Source: Sporomusa ovata DSM 2662 (GTDB taxonomy: Bacteria > Bacillota > Negativicutes > Sporomusales > Sporomusaceae). Taken from it: a stretch of 64,000 nucleotides of DNA. The notes under the pieces are model-generated. The model was not told where the DNA came from. It worked only from the letters and a program-made list of their open reading frames with translations, and did no database searches. This document shows, piece by piece, positions 52,539 to 61,277 of the stretch (position 1 is the stretch's first letter; every line of letters begins with the position of its first letter). The stretch spans positions 976,356 to 1,040,355 of the forward strand of contig NZ_ASXP01000003.1 in the NCBI RefSeq assembly GCF_000445445.1, in the 5' to 3' direction. Position numbers and translations under genes: made by a program.

Positions 52539-53978
52539 CTAACCTTTAATATATTCGGCAGTCTTCTTTTCCACGAAAGCTTGCAAAGCTTGTCCAACAT
52601 TGCTATCAAGTGCAGGCGCTTGGTATTCGGCCAGCATTGCTTTCCATTTGCGCTCGGCCCGCTTGTTGGTATCCAGCCCTTCTTTTCCCCAGCCGTCATA
52701 AGATAACCGGTCGCTAAGCTGGACACGTCTAAACTCTTTAGCATGATTCTGTTTGGTATGTTTCTGGGTGAGGAAATGTCCTCCCGGACCGACCTTTTTG
52801 ATAACATCATAGGCAAACTTATCTTCAGAGAAATCAATACCTTTGAGATACCGCAAAATCATACCGGCAATTTCATCATCGACGATAAACTTTTCATAAG
52901 ACATTGCCATGAAATATTGCAAAATACCGGCCGTGTGCAAAACGAAATTGATCCCTGTTACACTGGCAGCCATCAATGTCATCATTGATTCATAACCGGC
53001 CTGGGCATCGACAATTTTAGAGTCGCTCAAGCCGCCGCCTCCCCGGCTTGGAACCCGATAGAATCTTGCCAGTTGAGCACTGGCAGAAGTGAAGAAAGCT
53101 CCTTCAGGGTTACCGATAGATAGTGATCCGGTCTGCATATCAGTGATAGCAGAGGTTGAACCATACACTACGGGGTTACCAGGGTTAATACTTTGTATTA
53201 ATGCAATACCGGCTAATACTTCAGCGTTCTGGAGGGCTAACGCACCGGCCATTGTTGCCGGTCCTGTTGATCCGGCCATTACCAGGGAGGCAACTACCAT
53301 GGCCTGACCTGATTGTGCATAGGCCATCAAAGCACCTAACATACGGTCATCATATTTTAGCGGGGTAACCGAGTTAATGAGGCAAATCAAGGCTGGCTTT
53401 TCTTTGATAACGTCCCTGCCGCCAAACAAAATAGCTGCCATTTCAATATTGTCCTGTGCTTTGTCATAGCCAGACGCACTGCCCATAAAGCATTTATCGG
53501 AAAGTGTTATGGAACTATAAGTCATTTTCAGATGTCTAATTGAGTCGGGAACCTCGTTTGGTTCGGCTGCATTACCACCAGTCATATGCAGGTTGGTGCT
53601 CATATGGGCTAACTTTACGAAGTTGTCATAGTCTGCCATATTTGTGTTACGCCGCGTTCCGTCTGCTTCATGGATAAATGGTGAGCCATAGCCAGGCATA
53701 AAGATGATATTCTCACCACCAACTACCAGGTTGTTTTCCGGGTTACGTGCATGGAGAGTAAACTCGGCAGGAGCCTTAGCTACTTGCTCTTCCACAAATT
53801 TTCTCTGAAAGTAAACTCGCTGTCCCTCAACTCTTTGGCCTTTAGCTTTCAGAACATCAAGCGCAGGTTGATAGGAAAATTCCACTCCGATTTCTTCCAA
53901 AATTCTCATACTCTGATCATGGACTTGCTGTACTTGATCAGGTGTTAATACATTAAATTTGGGTATCATTGTCAACAC
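52539..53978 (-). CDS. MttB-family methyltransferase, glycine betaine (MtgB)-like
   Basis: 479-residue non-pyrrolysine member of the trimethylamine methyltransferase family, the branch to which the characterised glycine betaine:corrinoid methyltransferase MtgB belongs. No in-frame TAG. Recognisable parts are VLTPDQVQQVHDQSMRILEE, VEFSYQPALDVLKAKGQRVEG in shortened form, MPGYGSPFIHEADGTRR, MAGSTGPATMAGALALQNAE and KKVGPGGHFLTQKHTKQNH. It differs clearly from the pair at 4059-7024. The operon contents and the BCCT relic upstream support betaine as substrate, forming dimethylglycine; this remains an inference. Confidence 0.88.
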   Translation of the reverse strand: MLTMIPKFNVLTPDQVQQVHDQSMRILEEIGVEFSYQPALDVLKAKGQRVEGQRVYFQRKFVEEQVAKAPAEFTLHARNPENNLVVGGENIIFMPGYGSPFIHEADGTRRNTNMADYDNFVKLAHMSTNLHMTGGNAAEPNEVPDSIRHLKMTYSSITLSDKCFMGSASGYDKAQDNIEMAAILFGGRDVIKEKPALICLINSVTPLKYDDRMLGALMAYAQSGQAMVVASLVMAGSTGPATMAGALALQNAEVLAGIALIQSINPGNPVVYGSTSAITDMQTGSLSIGNPEGAFFTSASAQLARFYRVPSRGGGGLSDSKIVDAQAGYESMMTLMAASVTGINFVLHTAGILQYFMAMSYEKFIVDDEIAGMILRYLKGIDFSEDKFAYDVIKKVGPGGHFLTQKHTKQNHAKEFRRVQLSDRLSYDGWGKEGLDTNKRAERKWKAMLAEYQAPALDSNVGQALQAFVEKKTAEYIKG

Positions 53979-54074
53979 TTCTCCCTTACTATTGTTCTAT
54001 GTTTACTGGGAAGCATGCTCCTCAGTTACATCCTTCTCTAGCCACAAAAACGTCTTTTTGTTACAAGCTTAGGG

Positions 54075-54995
54075 CTAGAATAATTTTAGCAGCGGATGCT
54101 CAGTCGTTCCTAGTTTAGTACCAGTAAGTTTTGTTGTATAGCCCATCATTGCATCCGTAGTAGCGATTCCTCTATATACCCAGGGAGCGTTCATTATCGG
54201 GCCATAAAGAAGGAAGTCAGCCCCTTGCGTCACAGGATAGGTAAAGACAGCAGTACCTGCTGCTTCAAAGTAGGGGGACCCTTTGGAACGCATCTTTTTC
54301 CACAGATATAAAGCATTGGAAGGAGCGCAGCCTCCGGGATACCCCAGCTGTTCTTTTACTTCATAGATGGCCTTCGTAGTCCAACTATTGCTGGCAACAT
54401 CAAGTACACCGGGATCAACCAAAAACTGCTCAATACCAGCGCGTTTTGCGGCAGCAATTAGACCTTCGGTTTTTCCGTCTCCCGTCAGCAACTTTAGACG
54501 GCTGCTAGGCTTAAGATGCTTTTTACTAAAAGCCAGAATTACCGCAGTTTTAACACCGAATTCTTTTATAACGCTAAGTTCATCCTCAGTGTAGTTTTCT
54601 TCTATAGAATTGTAGATAAGGCGATTAATGATTGCCGAATCCTTGCCAAGCAGTTTTAAGGCACCTGTCCGAATTTCCGGACTTACACTATCAAGCAGAA
54701 ACGGGGCTGAAGTATGTTTAAGAATGAACTCCACATGACGGGCCAACGCCTCCGGGGTATCCCCCAAAACATCGATTATCCGGGGATTACCTGTCTCGGC
54801 ACTCATTTCTGCTTCCAAGTCAAGTAAGGCTTTAGCCTCAGCTTCGTTGAAAATCCCCTTGGCTGAATCAAGTACAATTTTGTGTCCCCGATAAAACATG
54901 CTCCCAATCAGCACTGTCGGAAATTCTCCCGGCTGCCCCCCAACCTTTACACCATTAATGTCATACACCTGTTGTTCTGCAGTAAACCTGAACAT
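54075..54995 (-). CDS. MtrH-family methylcorrinoid:tetrahydrofolate methyltransferase (MtgA-like)
   Basis: 306 residues homologous to subunit H of methanogen Mtr, which in bacteria transfers methyl from a corrinoid protein to tetrahydrofolate. Landmarks are FPTVLIGSMFYRGHKIVLD, PRIIDVLGDTPEALARHVEF in shortened form, PFLLDSVSPEIRTGALKLLG, YNSIEENYTEDE, and LVDPGVLDVASNSW. Start at 54995 has an AGGAGTG site. It completes a three-step module: MttB-like enzyme demethylates, corrinoid carries, MtrH-like enzyme loads THF. Loaded methyl-THF would enter the Wood-Ljungdahl pathway. Confidence 0.9.
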   Translation of the reverse strand: MFRFTAEQQVYDINGVKVGGQPGEFPTVLIGSMFYRGHKIVLDSAKGIFNEAEAKALLDLEAEMSAETGNPRIIDVLGDTPEALARHVEFILKHTSAPFLLDSVSPEIRTGALKLLGKDSAIINRLIYNSIEENYTEDELSVIKEFGVKTAVILAFSKKHLKPSSRLKLLTGDGKTEGLIAAAKRAGIEQFLVDPGVLDVASNSWTTKAIYEVKEQLGYPGGCAPSNALYLWKKMRSKGSPYFEAAGTAVFTYPVTQGADFLLYGPIMNAPWVYRGIATTDAMMGYTTKLTGTKLGTTEHPLLKLF

Positions 54996-55049
54996 TGCCT
55001 CACACTCCTAATAATTTGGAATTTAATCTTTACTACTTTTGGAAAACCT

Positions 55050-55480
55050 GCCTCATTGTTAACTAGCCCTTGCTCTGTTGTATCAAGACTTATTTCAACT
55101 GGTGCTCCCCAATCTTTGCCCGCCTTTTTAATGAAACCATACAGTATGATCCCCATGATAAACATGGTTGGGAAAGACTCTGCAACCGCCGCAGCTTAAA
55201 GCGGTTTCATCCCCCTAGGAATATTAAGGTAAGCGAAAGGCCCCTAAGCACTAAGTCCCAGAATAGCCGGTTCCATTTTGCTGGTTCCTCGCCGGTTTTT
55301 ATTTTCAGTAGTTACCATAGCGGGAGGATATGCTATACTATTAATAACAGTGACTGTGGAAATGAATAGTAGGACTAGTATTCGGCAAAATGACTGAACT
55401 GAAGGGCAGAGTTGCAAATATCTCCACAATGGCACGGGGAACGCCTTGCGTCTTGGTAATTTCAGCAAGATTTAGAATTC
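55050..55480 (-). pseudogene. Decayed BCCT transporter, C-terminal third
   Basis: Pieces in different frames, read from 55480 down: LAEITKTQGVPRAIVEIFAT, LPFSSVIL, then ILVLLFISTVTVINSIAYPP and a KNRRGTSKMEPAILGL stretch, then AAAVAESFPTMFIMGIILYG and FIKKAGKDWGAPVEI. The order and spacing match the last third of BCCT proteins, including the charged segment before the last helices. Frameshifts and a stop separate the pieces. It was the first gene after the sigma-54 promoter at 55593, so the operon originally encoded its own betaine-type transporter. Confidence 0.75.
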
Positions 55481-55592
55481 CTCTGGCTTATAAGTCCATG
55501 GTATTGTTGTCAAATATCATAAAAATGGTATAAGTAACTCTCATAAGCCCCCCTTCCTTATTATTAAGAAAATCGATACGCCTTATAAATAT

Positions 55593-55610
55593 TTGCAATT
55601 ATCATGCCAT
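55593..55610 (-). promoter_or_regulatory. Sigma-54 promoter of the glycine betaine-type operon
   Basis: Minus-strand ATGGCATGATAATTGCA, GG and GC at the 10-bp spacing. It precedes the BCCT relic and the MtrH-like gene (start 54995), leaving a roughly 590-nt leader that now consists mostly of the relic. Confidence 0.8.
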
Positions 55611-55778
55611 CATCACACACATTATGCAAAAATCGGCCAAATAGTACGACTCTTGCCAAAAGTCACTCATTTATTGACAATAGTCTTACCATGATTTTGA
55701 CATGAAATTCATTTGCTAACGAAAAACTTTTTTTCACCTGCCAGCCTAAAGTGTTTGTATACACTGGACTCACAAATA

Positions 55779-55817
55779 AAAGAAAAGGATTTTTTCAGTG
55801 AAAAAATCCTTTTCTTT
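55779..55817. terminator. Long A/T-flanked hairpin just before the second activator gene
   Basis: Perfect 17-bp arms AAAGAAAAGGATTTTTT / AAAAAATCCTTTTCTTT with a CAGTG loop, ending 30 bp before the start codon at 55848. On the plus strand it ends in a T-rich arm and could attenuate transcription of the regulator gene; on the minus strand it would insulate the betaine operon. Confidence 0.65.
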
Positions 55818-55847
55818 AAGTACGATATGCAAAGGATGGGACATTAG

Positions 55848-57296
55848 ATGATTGAAAAGTCACAAAAAAGTCTGGAAGACTTAATTAGGGAAAATCAGTT
55901 ATTACATGAAATTATCGATGCTATATCAGAAGGTGTATATGCCGCAGATAAGGATGGAACCATACTAATTTATAACCGGGCTTTTGAAAGAATTGAGGTC
56001 ACTGATCGTCATACTATGCTTGGAAAAAAGGATACAGATGTGTATTCCGTGGCCCCTCTGTCAAACCTCCAGCGCATAGCAGTGCTGCAAAGCAAAAAGC
56101 CGATATTAGAACAATATATGACATACCAACTATATACCGGAAAAAAGGTTGATATTGTTTACAATTCTTACCCCTTTTTCGAGAATGGGGAACTAACTGC
56201 AGTATATTCTATTAACAGGGATCTCCCAACCATAAATGAGTTACTGACCAATGTAGTAAAATGTTTTGGGCGTAATAAATCGAAAAACCGGTTAAACGGC
56301 ACTATCTATAGCCTTGATGACATTATTGGCAGCAGTCCGCTCATTAAACAGGCACTTAAACGAGCCAGGAAAATTGCACCAATGCCATCAACTGTTATGA
56401 TTTATGGGGAAACCGGTACTGGTAAAGAACTCTTTGCCCAGGGAATCCATAACGCAAGCTGTTATAGCTCACGTCCTTTCATCGCCGTCAACTGCGCTGC
56501 ATTACCTGAAAACTTAATGGAAAGCTTGCTTATGGGAACAGTAAAAGGAGCTTTCTCCGGTGCCATAGATTCTCCCGGTTTGTTTGAACAGGCCGAAAAC
56601 GGCACTCTGTTTCTGGATGAAATCAATTCATTAAGCCTGCCCTTGCAGGCCAAGCTGCTCAGATTACTACAAGATAAGATGGTGCGACGTCTCGGCGATA
56701 AAAAAGAGCGTAAAATTAACTGCCGTATAATCAGTGCAACTAACCAAAGTCTCTACGAAATGGCAAGTAAGAGCTTATTCCGTGAAGACCTCCTGTATCG
56801 TTTAACACCGGTGATTTTACACATCGCGCCACTAAGAGAGCGTCCAGAAGACATACCGGTACTCGTCATGGAGTTTGTTTCCCGGTTTAATCAGCAATTG
56901 AGCTTGAACATTAAGCAAATAACGCCAGAACTGTTGGAATTACTATCCTCATACAGCTGGCCAGGCAATGTCCGCGAGCTAGAACATGTGATTGAAAGCG
57001 CTATGAGTATTGTTGATCATACAGCTTCAGAGTTAAGTATTGATGATTTGCCTTCTTTTTTAATAAAGCGAATGCTCATATCGGCTAAGCCTGTAGAAAC
57101 GCCAGAAGGTGCTATTCCCTCTGGCGAAGCATTATCCGAATATTTACGCCACTGTGAACAATCTTATATTCAAAGAATATTAAAGATGAAAAACGGCAAC
57201 GTAAGCGACAGTGCCAAACATATGGGTATCTCCAGACAAGATTTGCACTACCGTCTGCGTAAACTGGGAATAAAATCAACTACCTATAAATCATAG
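55848..57296 (+). CDS. Sigma-54-dependent transcriptional activator with PAS domain
   Basis: 482 residues. A PAS domain covers about 15-125 (IIDAISEGVYAADKDGTILI). The AAA+ domain has Walker A GETGTGKE at 187-194, the sigma-54 contact loop at 234-239 reading GAFSGA rather than the usual GAFTGA, and FLDEINSLSLPLQ. A Fis-type helix-turn-helix ends the protein (AKHMGISRQDLHYRLRKLGI). It is divergent from the betaine-type operon, whose sigma-54 promoter lies 240 bp away, and is followed by a gene with its own sigma-54 promoter. Control of both neighbours is the simplest reading. Confidence 0.93.
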   Translation: MIEKSQKSLEDLIRENQLLHEIIDAISEGVYAADKDGTILIYNRAFERIEVTDRHTMLGKKDTDVYSVAPLSNLQRIAVLQSKKPILEQYMTYQLYTGKKVDIVYNSYPFFENGELTAVYSINRDLPTINELLTNVVKCFGRNKSKNRLNGTIYSLDDIIGSSPLIKQALKRARKIAPMPSTVMIYGETGTGKELFAQGIHNASCYSSRPFIAVNCAALPENLMESLLMGTVKGAFSGAIDSPGLFEQAENGTLFLDEINSLSLPLQAKLLRLLQDKMVRRLGDKKERKINCRIISATNQSLYEMASKSLFREDLLYRLTPVILHIAPLRERPEDIPVLVMEFVSRFNQQLSLNIKQITPELLELLSSYSWPGNVRELEHVIESAMSIVDHTASELSIDDLPSFLIKRMLISAKPVETPEGAIPSGEALSEYLRHCEQSYIQRILKMKNGNVSDSAKHMGISRQDLHYRLRKLGIKSTTYKS

Positions 57297-57341
57297 CTCT
57301 CCAAGGTCCTCTTTCTATATACAGCCTCAACATCATAATGC

Positions 57342-57359
57342 TTGGCATGATATTTGCAA
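57342..57359 (+). promoter_or_regulatory. Sigma-54 promoter of the DUF1638 gene
   Basis: CTTGGCATGATATTTGCA: GG and GC at the 10-bp spacing, about 46 bp before the start codon at 57405. The core GGCATGATA-N2-TGC is nearly the same as in the promoter at 55593, which suggests that the two are read by the same activator. Confidence 0.85.
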
Positions 57360-57404
57360 TATTAATTAAGCGAAATAGTATGAGACTGATTGGAAGTGAC
57401 ATTC

Positions 57405-58070
57405 ATGCTAACAGTAATTTTGGCTTGCCAAACTATGAAAGATGAACTTAATCTTGCTATGCAGCAATCAGGCATTAATTATCCTGTAGTATACTTGGAA
57501 TCAGGCTTGCATAACTCACCGGAAAATTTGCGCGAGAAAGTCCAGGAACAAGTTGATACACTAGACGCCGATATTATTCTCTTGGTGTTTGGCTGTTGTG
57601 GAAAGGGTCTTGTAGGAATAAAATCGACGAAAGCTCAGCTTGTAATTCCCCGGATTGATGATTGCATTACCTTTCTCTTAGGTTCAACTGAAAACCGGAG
57701 AAGCATCCCTAACGAGATTAGTACCTACTTTATAACTAAAGGCTGGCTAGACCCGGATGGCAATGTAATGTGGTCATATCAGTCCTGGGTAGAACGCTAT
57801 GGCGAGCGAAAAGCTTTGCGGTTAACACAAAAAATGCTTGCGCATTATACCCGGTTTATGATCATTGATACTGGTGCCTATGACATAGAAGGCATAATGC
57901 CTAAAATCAAAGATGCTTGTGAAAAATTCAATATGCACTACGACATTACTCCCGGCTCATTACGTTTATTGCATATACTGCTAACAGGACCCTGGGGCCC
58001 GGAATTCATCATACTCAATCCTGGTCAAGAGACCGTAGCCAGTGATTTTTATCCCTCTTTGGTCACTTGA
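57405..58070 (+). CDS. DUF1638 family protein
   Basis: 221 residues, cytoplasmic. Opens with LTVILACQTMKDELNLAM and has the family cysteines in LLVFGCCGKGLVGI, then a long central part with IPRIDDCITFLLGS and YFITKGWLDPDG. The fold and reaction are not established; DUF1638 genes often accompany corrinoid methyltransferase genes. The start at 57405 has a GGAAG site eight bases upstream; the frame to 57390 begins with TTG. A sigma-54 promoter and an adjacent activator link it to betaine-type metabolism, possibly in corrinoid or methyl-group handling. Confidence 0.82.
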   Translation: MLTVILACQTMKDELNLAMQQSGINYPVVYLESGLHNSPENLREKVQEQVDTLDADIILLVFGCCGKGLVGIKSTKAQLVIPRIDDCITFLLGSTENRRSIPNEISTYFITKGWLDPDGNVMWSYQSWVERYGERKALRLTQKMLAHYTRFMIIDTGAYDIEGIMPKIKDACEKFNMHYDITPGSLRLLHILLTGPWGPEFIILNPGQETVASDFYPSLVT

Positions 58071-58092
58071 TTACTCATCATCACGCCATTAA

Positions 58093-59547
58093 TTACAAAC
58101 AATACTCCCAAATACTTTTCGGCATGATATGCTCCGGCCACAACGTTAACCATACCCTAAGACTTCTATTGGCTGCCTGTGCCAGATAGTTTTGTGCTAT
58201 CTGGCACTTTTTGTCGTTTACTAAAACCGCACTGCATATCTCCATTTGTTTAAATAAAAATTCCAGATAGCCTTTAATACTAGTTGGCATTTTGTCTGCT
58301 TGTTTTATAACAGATTGATATATACTTTTGCACTGATCAAAATTTTGGCCACCATCCTTATTCATGGTAACAAGACAAATAGCAGCAGCCGCATAATACG
58401 CTTCTTTTTGAAAAGCCTCCTGTGCCAGTCTGGCAAAATTCTCACCCATAGCATCAGCCAAATTCTTAGCAGCCCCCGCTTCCCCTTGTTTTATAACTTC
58501 AATCAGCCTCACCACACTATATAACGAAGGTGCCGCCTCCAATGACTGCATAAAGTAAATAACCGCCTCCTGCCAGATTCCTTGCCTGAAAAAAAGCTCG
58601 CCAACGATCGCATAAAGTAGCTGTGGCGGCACTAGTACAGTATTAATGCCCCCTTTGTTAAACAGTTCCCCGGCCAAACGATAATTTCCTAATGCTGCTT
58701 GCCTCAGTCCTGCCAAAAATAAGATATCCCTATCCGCAGGCATCATTGCCAGCGATTTAACAAACAAATCTTCCGTTTCTATATAAGCACCATTTTTGAG
58801 ACTTGCCATAAGTACAAGCAGTATAACCTCTCGAAAGTACCCTTCTCCCCCCGACATATGTCTAAGCGCTTTCATAAGCACCTTGCATGCTTCTCCATAC
58901 TTTTCCTGTTGTATTAATTCAGTACCAAGGCTGTATAGCATAAAGGTATCATCCTGCCGCCGTGCTAACTGAGTTTTAATTATCTGGCTATTGCGCACCA
59001 TCTTTTGCTTGCGTAAAATTTCTTCAGGCTCATATCCCCTGTGACTGACAATAATACCCGAAAAAGCAAGTGCATCCTGCCCCTTACGCTCTTTTATACT
59101 GCCTGCAATCTGCTCATGGATTGCTCCGATAAATTTGTACCCCCGGCCATTACGGAATAATCTCACAACATAATCCTCAACCTCAATTTTTTCCGTCCCT
59201 AAAGAACTTTTTACCGTAAGATAATAGCCTTCATAATCTTTAGCCACTAAGTCTGATAGGATTGTCAAGTCTCCTTCGATCCGTTCGTCAGCATCTAACA
59301 CCAAAATCCAGTCACCTTCCGCAAATTGCAGACTATAGTTTCGTGCTGCAGCAAAGTCATCCTTCCACAGAAAGTACTCAATCTGGGCATCATATTGTCG
59401 GGCGACTTGCACCGTGTTATCTGTTGAGCCTGTATCTACAACCACAATCTGATCTACCCATTCCTTAATACTGTTAAGACAATCCCCTAAACAATGCTCC
59501 TCATTTTTTACAATAAGACACGCTGTCAGCGACCATCCTTTTTCCAT
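58093..59547 (-). CDS. GT2 glycosyltransferase with TPR-type C-terminus, copy 3
   Basis: 484 residues. Residues 1-200 form a family 2 glycosyltransferase: LTACLIVKNEEHCLGDCLNS, VVVDTGSTDNTVQVARQYDA and the DADERIEGDL metal-binding motif. Helical TPR-like repeats follow, for example GDLFFRQGIWQEAVIYFMQS-like units from about 200 on (positions not exact). No membrane helix, so it acts in the cytoplasm on a protein or lipid acceptor. It overlaps the upstream paralogue by 22 bp. Last gene of the operon; its stop faces that of the DUF1638 gene 22 bp away. Confidence 0.88.
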   Translation of the reverse strand: MEKGWSLTACLIVKNEEHCLGDCLNSIKEWVDQIVVVDTGSTDNTVQVARQYDAQIEYFLWKDDFAAARNYSLQFAEGDWILVLDADERIEGDLTILSDLVAKDYEGYYLTVKSSLGTEKIEVEDYVVRLFRNGRGYKFIGAIHEQIAGSIKERKGQDALAFSGIIVSHRGYEPEEILRKQKMVRNSQIIKTQLARRQDDTFMLYSLGTELIQQEKYGEACKVLMKALRHMSGGEGYFREVILLVLMASLKNGAYIETEDLFVKSLAMMPADRDILFLAGLRQAALGNYRLAGELFNKGGINTVLVPPQLLYAIVGELFFRQGIWQEAVIYFMQSLEAAPSLYSVVRLIEVIKQGEAGAAKNLADAMGENFARLAQEAFQKEAYYAAAAICLVTMNKDGGQNFDQCKSIYQSVIKQADKMPTSIKGYLEFLFKQMEICSAVLVNDKKCQIAQNYLAQAANRSLRVWLTLWPEHIMPKSIWEYCL

Positions 59548-61277
59548 ACATATAAACCTCTCACACTTTTATACCTTACATCCAGCAGCATCTCTATACC
59601 CTTTATTTCACACTTCCAAAAATCGAGCAAGGCTCTACTTCCCTGTTCTAAGTCGCTCATGATTTCTTCACAACACTTGGCCACCTCAATATATACGCCT
59701 GAATTTTCGCCGTACGAACGCGCGCAATCAGCAACTATCCTAAGTAAACTGTCTACCAAAACAGACTCATATTGTTCACTGATCTTCAGTCGATGACCGC
59801 CTAATCTTTTAATAAGCGTTAACAGAGCCAGCGCCTCAGCACGCCTAGGCTCATATCGCCACATAATCAGGCACTTTGCTTTAGCGGCGCTTAAATCACG
59901 CAGAAATATATAACAAAGTATTTCCAGCTTCATTATTACCGCATCATTCGCGTCTTGTCTGAGTTGAAGCTCCTCTATCATTGTTAATGCCTGCTTAAAA
60001 TCACCACCGTAAAGGTAATACTTCGCCAAATCGATTGAAGGAATGCTTGGTCTTTCTGCCTGACTACATACTTTTATCGCTAAATCAGGCCGGCCACTGG
60101 CAAAAAAAAGCGCCCCCAGCGCCCGCCGACCTTCACCAGTTGGCACATACCCTCGTTCGGTGAAGTAGTTTACTAATTCCTCGCAACTTTTCTTGGTCAC
60201 CAACACCATAAAAAGCCCATATAACGGATAAATAAAATTTTTGTTAGCCGCAAGCGCCTTTTCATACCACTCAGCAGCTTTCTCAGATTTCCCCAGCATT
60301 TGACAACAATGTCCTAAGTGATATTGAGATAAAAAATTTTCCGTCCCATTGCTATGCTGGTACACAATAAGCGGCGTTCTTAAACCTACAGCAGCTTCAA
60401 ACCACCGCAGCGCTGCCTCATACTCCCCCATTTGTTCCAACACTACCCCACCATCAAAAAACAAATCGGTATATTCCGGATATACCACTGTTTCTCTCAT
60501 ACAAATAGCCAACGCTTCCTCAAATTTCCCCATATATCGTAAGCAGGCAACCAGACTTCGTACAGCACTTGACCGAAAAAATATATGACTCTTATCAAGC
60601 TGCTCATACGCACAACGAAAACAAGCGCAGGCTTGCTGATACCGTCCCAGTCCCAACCATTCACAACCCAGATAATATTTTATAAATACCTCATTCTCCG
60701 GCTCATGTTTTAACTGTTCTGCAAGCATGTGCATATTGCGCCTGCGTTTGTCCTGACGACGGCGCGGCTCTATATAACTATGACTGATAATCGGATAGTC
60801 ACTGTATCCGACAACGTCTTGGTCGGCAATGCCAATTTGTTCATGTATTTTGCCAATATAGCGATAATGCGGCAGGTTACGGAACAACCTTAACACGCCG
60901 ATTACATTATAATCACTGCCGCCAGGGCCGCTATAATTTTTAAGTGGCAATATAAATGCCTCTTTCGTTGTACTTGTAATTAGCTCTCGCAAGAATTCAT
61001 GCCCAGCCACTTCTAACCATTCATCTGCATCTAAAGACAGAATCCACTCACAACTGCATTGGTTAATGGCAAAATTACGCGCGGCACTAAAATCTCCCTG
61101 CCATGAATAGCTATATACTTTATCTGTATAGCTTTTTGCTATCTCTATGGTCTTATCAACTGATCCTGTATCCACAATCACAATCTCATCAACTACCGCT
61201 TTAACACTATCCAAGCAGGCTCTCAGCATATCTTCTTCATCTTTAACAATCATAGCAATGCTGATCAACCCAGTCAT
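59526..61277 (-). CDS. GT2 glycosyltransferase with TPR-type C-terminus, copy 2
   Basis: 583 residues, same plan as its neighbours: MTGLISIAMIVKDEEDMLRA, VIVDTGSVDKTIEIAKSYTD and SLDADEWLEV, then roughly 380 residues of TPR-like helical repeats that include CEWLGLGRYQQACACFRCAY. It overlaps the third copy by 22 bp and the first by 4 bp (ATGA). Related proteins glycosylate surface or flagellar proteins in Firmicutes. The acceptor is unknown. Confidence 0.88.
   Translation of the reverse strand: MTGLISIAMIVKDEEDMLRACLDSVKAVVDEIVIVDTGSVDKTIEIAKSYTDKVYSYSWQGDFSAARNFAINQCSCEWILSLDADEWLEVAGHEFLRELITSTTKEAFILPLKNYSGPGGSDYNVIGVLRLFRNLPHYRYIGKIHEQIGIADQDVVGYSDYPIISHSYIEPRRRQDKRRRNMHMLAEQLKHEPENEVFIKYYLGCEWLGLGRYQQACACFRCAYEQLDKSHIFFRSSAVRSLVACLRYMGKFEEALAICMRETVVYPEYTDLFFDGGVVLEQMGEYEAALRWFEAAVGLRTPLIVYQHSNGTENFLSQYHLGHCCQMLGKSEKAAEWYEKALAANKNFIYPLYGLFMVLVTKKSCEELVNYFTERGYVPTGEGRRALGALFFASGRPDLAIKVCSQAERPSIPSIDLAKYYLYGGDFKQALTMIEELQLRQDANDAVIMKLEILCYIFLRDLSAAKAKCLIMWRYEPRRAEALALLTLIKRLGGHRLKISEQYESVLVDSLLRIVADCARSYGENSGVYIEVAKCCEEIMSDLEQGSRALLDFWKCEIKGIEMLLDVRYKSVRGLYVWKKDGR

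Noticed and set aside
55621..55645. Second sigma-54-like sequence on the minus strand (TTGGCCGATTTTTGCA)
   Set aside because: GG and GC are separated by 9 bp rather than 10, and a properly spaced site lies 30 bp further downstream at 55593.
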